A DNA stretch of 8,362 nucleotides from DATDRM01 sp035291705. GTDB lineage: Bacteria > Chloroflexota > Anaerolineae > Anaerolineales > UBA4823. The DNA lies in assembly GCA_035291705.1 (NCBI GenBank), contig DATDRM010000214.1:1-8362 (forward strand). Direction: 5' to 3'. Below, in pieces: positions 6,222-8,362 of the stretch. How positions within the stretch are numbered: position 1 is the stretch's first letter; every line of letters starts with the position of its first letter. The notes under the pieces are model-generated. The model was not told the origin of the DNA, did no database searches, and was given only the letters and a program-made list of their open reading frames with translations. The position numbers were made by a program, and so were the translations under genes.

Positions 6222-6716
6222 TCACCTGACCAGATTCCGGCCTTCTTCCAACAGCCGGTCCAGCTCGCGCTGCGCCTCAGGAACGGGAATGGCCAGCGAT
6301 AGGTGCCACTCGTCTAACAGCATCTTGCAAGCCCGCTCTAGGATTTGCGTATCGCTTTCATTGAGTTTCTTCTTATAACTAAAGGAACGAAGATCACGGA
6401 TCAGCTGGCAGATCGACTCCAACGAGCCTTCTCGCAACCGTTCGGTCAACTGGCCCCGGCGCTCCATGCGATCCTCGGATAACACTTCCCCCTCGCCTCG
6501 CAGGATGTTAAATAAGCCTTCAAATTCGGTTTCTGCTGTTGGTAAACGTAGCTTGCGTGTGTCTGCCTCCTCCACCGGAACCCAGAGGGTTAGATCCTTG
6601 ACTTTCACCACATAGTATAAGGTGGTCTTGCCTGCCAATCGTTTCTCATCCAATTGGATCACTTCCCCCAACCCATAAGCCCAATGGACCACCTTATCGC
6701 CAACCTGGAATGTCAT
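6222..6716 (-). CDS. CarD/CdnL-family RNA-polymerase-binding transcription regulator (divergent)
   Basis: From ATG 6716 the product is 164 residues, the usual CdnL/CarD length. GGAG lies six bases before this ATG. Upstream in-frame ATGs at 6728 (AAAGG ten bases away) and 6770 are alternatives. Residues 1-56 form the Tudor-like RNA-polymerase-interacting domain: FQVGDKVVHWAYGLGEV, then LYYVVKVKDLTLWVP, then EADTRKLR. The rest is a helical DNA-binding domain with the family hallmark IRDL and a later DEW motif. CarD proteins bind the RNA polymerase beta subunit and adjust open-complex stability at many promoters, including rRNA promoters. In well-studied members a conserved Trp at the start of the first C-terminal helices wedges into the DNA fork. 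Aligned on IRDL, that position here is Arg/Met, not Trp. The gene follows a cold-shock gene and its terminator. Confidence 0.85.
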   Translation of the reverse strand: MTFQVGDKVVHWAYGLGEVIQLDEKRLAGKTTLYYVVKVKDLTLWVPVEEADTRKLRLPTAETEFEGLFNILRGEGEVLSEDRMERRGQLTERLREGSLESICQLIRDLRSFSYKKKLNESDTQILERACKMLLDEWHLSLAIPVPEAQRELDRLLEEGRNLVR

Positions 6717-6764
6717 ATCGATCTCCATGAGATATCTGCCTTTCTTATTCCGGTACGCAGAGGG

Positions 6765-6795
6765 AAGCAAAAACCTGCCGGATTGCGGCAGGTTT
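6765..6795 (-). terminator. Intrinsic terminator of the cold-shock gene
   Basis: On the minus strand AAACCTGCCG (6786-6795) pairs perfectly with CGGCAGGTTT (6771-6780) around a five-base loop. The 3' arm runs into five consecutive T residues (6769-6773). It lies about 20 bases after the cold-shock stop codon and about 50 bases before the CarD-like start, so it should limit readthrough between the two. Confidence 0.85.
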
Positions 6796-6815
6796 CGGAT
6801 GATTTGTCAGTTGAT

Positions 6816-7025
6816 TTACAGGGTAACGACGTCGACTGCCTGCAATCCCTTGGGGCCTTTTTCGATGGAAAACTCCACCTTTTGGCCTTCCTCGAGGTTG
6901 CGGTAGCCATCACCCTGGATGGCGGAGAAGTGGACAAAAACGTCCGCTCCGTTGTCCTGGGCGAGAAAGCCATATCCCTTGCTTCCGCTGAACCATTTGA
7001 CTGTGCCGATGATTCTTTCAGACAT
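6816..7025 (-). CDS. Cold-shock protein (CspA family)
   Basis: The 69-residue product is the standard length of a single cold-shock domain. It starts MSERIIGTVKWFSGSKGYGF, which contains the Trp11 and Phe12 stacking residues and RNP1 (K16-F20). RNP2, VFVHF, lies at 29-33. These proteins bind single-stranded RNA and DNA as OB folds and act as RNA chaperones in the cytoplasm. AAGGAG (7035-7040) lies nine bases before the ATG. The gene has a near-consensus promoter about 150 bases upstream, so it is transcribed with a long leader, as is usual for this family. A strong terminator follows. Whether it is induced by cold cannot be told from sequence alone; many family members are constitutive. Confidence 0.95.
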   Translation of the reverse strand: MSERIIGTVKWFSGSKGYGFLAQDNGADVFVHFSAIQGDGYRNLEEGQKVEFSIEKGPKGLQAVDVVTL

Positions 7026-7099
7026 ACAATTTGACTCCTTGTTACAAGAAAAAAATTTTAGATGCTTGCTGTTCTATCGGAGCAGTCAAAACAAAATGA

Positions 7100-7120
7100 C
7101 CCAAGGACAACTGCCTTGAG
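7100..7120 (-). promoter_or_regulatory. Hairpin with U-rich tail in the cold-shock leader
   Basis: In the leader RNA CUCAAGG (7114-7120) can pair with CCUUGGG (7100-7106) around a seven-base loop, including one G-U pair. It is followed by CATTTTGTTTT-type sequence (7089-7099). The arrangement resembles an attenuator or a thermosensitive leader structure. The stem is short, so a chance fold is possible. Confidence 0.35.
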
Positions 7121-7171
7121 CCATCGTCTTTTATCTTCCAACGAGAACTTATTGGCATCCTACTGGGAGAC

Positions 7172-7200
7172 AGTATACCAGTAAATGAACAAACCGTCAA
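7172..7200 (-). promoter_or_regulatory. Near-consensus promoter of the cold-shock gene
   Basis: TTGACG (7195-7200) and TATACT (7172-7177) on the minus strand are separated by 17 bases. The -10 is preceded by TGG, an extended -10 motif. Transcription would begin near 7165, giving a leader of about 140 nt before the ATG at 7025. Confidence 0.8.
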
Positions 7201-7239
7201 GCGCCATTCAATGCCATTTTTAAACCCACCTCAACCTCA

Positions 7240-7749
7240 TCACCGGTTTAGGAATTTTATTGGTCGTTTGATATGCCGGAACTCTCCCCCAGCCGGGATA
7301 ACGCTGATCGAACCGTCAGTTTCCAACACCGCCATCTCAACTTCACTCACTTCAGACAGGCCATGCTCCCGCAAGGCGGCAGCCAGGGTTTCCTCGGCCA
7401 ACCCCTCCCGCCGCAGATTCCGAGAGATCGTCTTGCCGTGAAGCACAATCAGAGTCGGTTGGCCCTCAACCAGCCTGCGAAGCCCCGGAAAATGCAGGCT
7501 TAATCTTACTAGCCCTGCGTTCAACCCAATTAATACTATGGCAGCCAGAGCCCCTCCCACCAGCGAGGTGTCGGGACCGACCATCGCATTCTGCACCGCA
7601 TTGGCAATTAGCAATAATACGATCAGGTCGAACACAGTCATTTGCCCCATCTCGCGTTTCCCCGCCAGGCGCAGCCCAATTACCAGCACCAGATAAATGA
7701 CAACTGTCCGCAAAATGATATCCCAGGCAGGAGTCCCTAAGGTTAGCAT
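7240..7749 (-). CDS. YetF/DUF421 family membrane protein
   Basis: The product is 169 residues. The start is supported by AAAGGA six bases upstream. Three membrane segments are visible at about residues 9-28, 38-57 and 62-80. They are joined by the family signature GKREMGQMTVFDLIVLLLIA and the following NAVQNAMVG. The C-terminal half (about 81-169) is soluble, with a V-E-G-Q-P-T-L-I motif and the alpha/beta repeats typical of the YetF C-terminal domain. YetF-type proteins are inner-membrane proteins; spore-associated homologues act in germination, but the general molecular role is not settled. The gene follows the CBS-domain protease-like gene by 44 bases on the same strand, suggesting co-transcription. 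No hairpin terminator is seen in the 40 bases before the cold-shock promoter. Confidence 0.9.
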   Translation of the reverse strand: MLTLGTPAWDIILRTVVIYLVLVIGLRLAGKREMGQMTVFDLIVLLLIANAVQNAMVGPDTSLVGGALAAIVLIGLNAGLVRLSLHFPGLRRLVEGQPTLIVLHGKTISRNLRREGLAEETLAAALREHGLSEVSEVEMAVLETDGSISVIPAGGEFRHIKRPIKFLNR

Positions 7750-7793
7750 AGACGATCCTTTCAGTCGCTAATTCTCAGACATATTAATCGCCA

Positions 7794-8362
7794 TTAGAGA
7801 CCAAGTTCCTGTTGGATGCGCAGGAAACTAATCACGCCTTCCCGGGTTAACATCCCCATCATCTGGCCATTTACCATCACCGGCAATTGGTTAACGCCAT
7901 TCTGATCCATCTCAGCCAGGGCCGATTTGATCGGCGAATCCGGGCTCACCCATTTCACCTGCGTCAGCGACGTCATCGCCTGCTCCACCGGCGTCGTCGA
8001 CCATTCGGGGCGTGGGATCTCTTTGACGTGATGCAAGGTTAAAATGCCGATCACCCGTTCGGATTGGTCAATGACGACGAATACACGTTGCCCGCTGCCT
8101 AGAATATGCTGGTCAACCAGGTCTTGCAGCGTGGTCAGTGCAGAAACAGCAACATAGTTGCGGTTCATGGCTTGCTTTACAGTGTGTCCAGCCAGCAGGT
8201 CATGGAAGATCTGTTGTTGAGCCTGGCTCGTGGCGGCGCTTTCCAGGAACCAACCGATAAAGGCGATCCACAAACCGTTACCGAGGTGACCGGTGAGGAC
8301 TTGCCAGACTCCATACAGGATAAACATAAAGGCAATTGCCCGTCCCAGGTTGGCGGCGATTA
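7794..8362 (-). CDS. Site-2 protease-type membrane protein with two CBS domains, N-terminus beyond the window
   Basis: The frame is open through the right edge, so the visible ATG at 8327 is internal. The 188 visible residues start ANLGRAIAFMFILYGVW, followed by GLWIAFIGWFL, the last transmembrane portion typical of M50 site-2 proteases of the CBS-containing subgroup. A first CBS domain follows (HTVKQAMNRNYVAVSA through VIGILTLHHVKEIP), then a second (WVSPDSPIKSALAEMDQNGV through MMGMLTREGVISFL). Family knowledge: these proteins have the zinc-binding HExxH near the N-terminus and an NPDG-like motif. Both are expected outside this window, so proteolytic competence cannot be confirmed. CBS pairs commonly bind adenine nucleotides and could gate the protease. 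Likely the first gene of a unit with the YetF-like gene. Confidence 0.85.
   Translation of the reverse strand, partial: IAANLGRAIAFMFILYGVWQVLTGHLGNGLWIAFIGWFLESAATSQAQQQIFHDLLAGHTVKQAMNRNYVAVSALTTLQDLVDQHILGSGQRVFVVIDQSERVIGILTLHHVKEIPRPEWSTTPVEQAMTSLTQVKWVSPDSPIKSALAEMDQNGVNQLPVMVNGQMMGMLTREGVISFLRIQQELGL

Noticed and set aside
6654..7119. Plus-strand open frames over the cold-shock and CarD-like genes
   Set aside because: They are antisense to genes with clear family motifs, ribosome sites, promoter and terminator.
1..8362. tRNA, rRNA or CRISPR array
   Set aside because: No cloverleaf with a T-loop GTTCRA-type motif in proper context, no rRNA-like stretch and no regularly spaced repeats were seen by eye on either strand.

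Overview
The window looks like a stretch of moderately GC-rich chromosome from an environmental bacterium, most likely Chloroflexota (Anaerolineae-like). This is an inference. It rests on the combination of a CHAT-TPR protein, an Asp-box lipoprotein, a CarD variant and an XerC/D-like recombinase remnant, and no taxonomic marker gene is present. Both edges cut through genes on the minus strand.

Layout. (1) 1-875, minus: the N-terminal part of an exported protein of unknown function, with a clear signal peptide, Shine-Dalgarno site and consensus promoter. (2) 876-1523: a divergent intergenic region with overlapping inverted repeats at 995-1071, a decayed C-terminal fragment of a tyrosine recombinase, and a candidate promoter and direct repeat in front of the next gene. 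(3) 1524-3695, plus: a 723-residue CHAT-domain (caspase-like) protein with TPR-like helices, a proline-rich linker and a C-terminal domain with one hydrophobic segment. (4) 3699-4182: two hairpins, the broken remains of a small exported protein on the minus strand, and a 50-base inverted repeat overlapping a TATAAT box. (5) 4183-6177, plus: a lipoprotein with two beta-sandwich-like repeats and a propeller region carrying five Asp-box repeats. (6) 6222-7025, minus: a cold-shock protein gene with a strong promoter, a leader of about 140 nt and an intrinsic terminator, followed by a CarD-like transcription regulator gene. (7) 7240-8362, minus: a likely two-gene unit encoding the C-terminal part of a site-2-protease-type protein with two CBS domains, then a YetF/DUF421 membrane protein.

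The left half (1-6177) is accessory in character: surface-exposed or membrane-associated products, gene debris and structured intergenic DNA. The right half is housekeeping and stress regulation (RNA chaperone, RNA-polymerase-binding regulator, membrane maintenance). The most interesting gene is the CHAT protein. It has an intact His/Cys pair and an apparent membrane anchor, but no recognisable partner such as a gasdermin, CRISPR effector or NTPase is visible here. No complete multi-gene defence system can be demonstrated.
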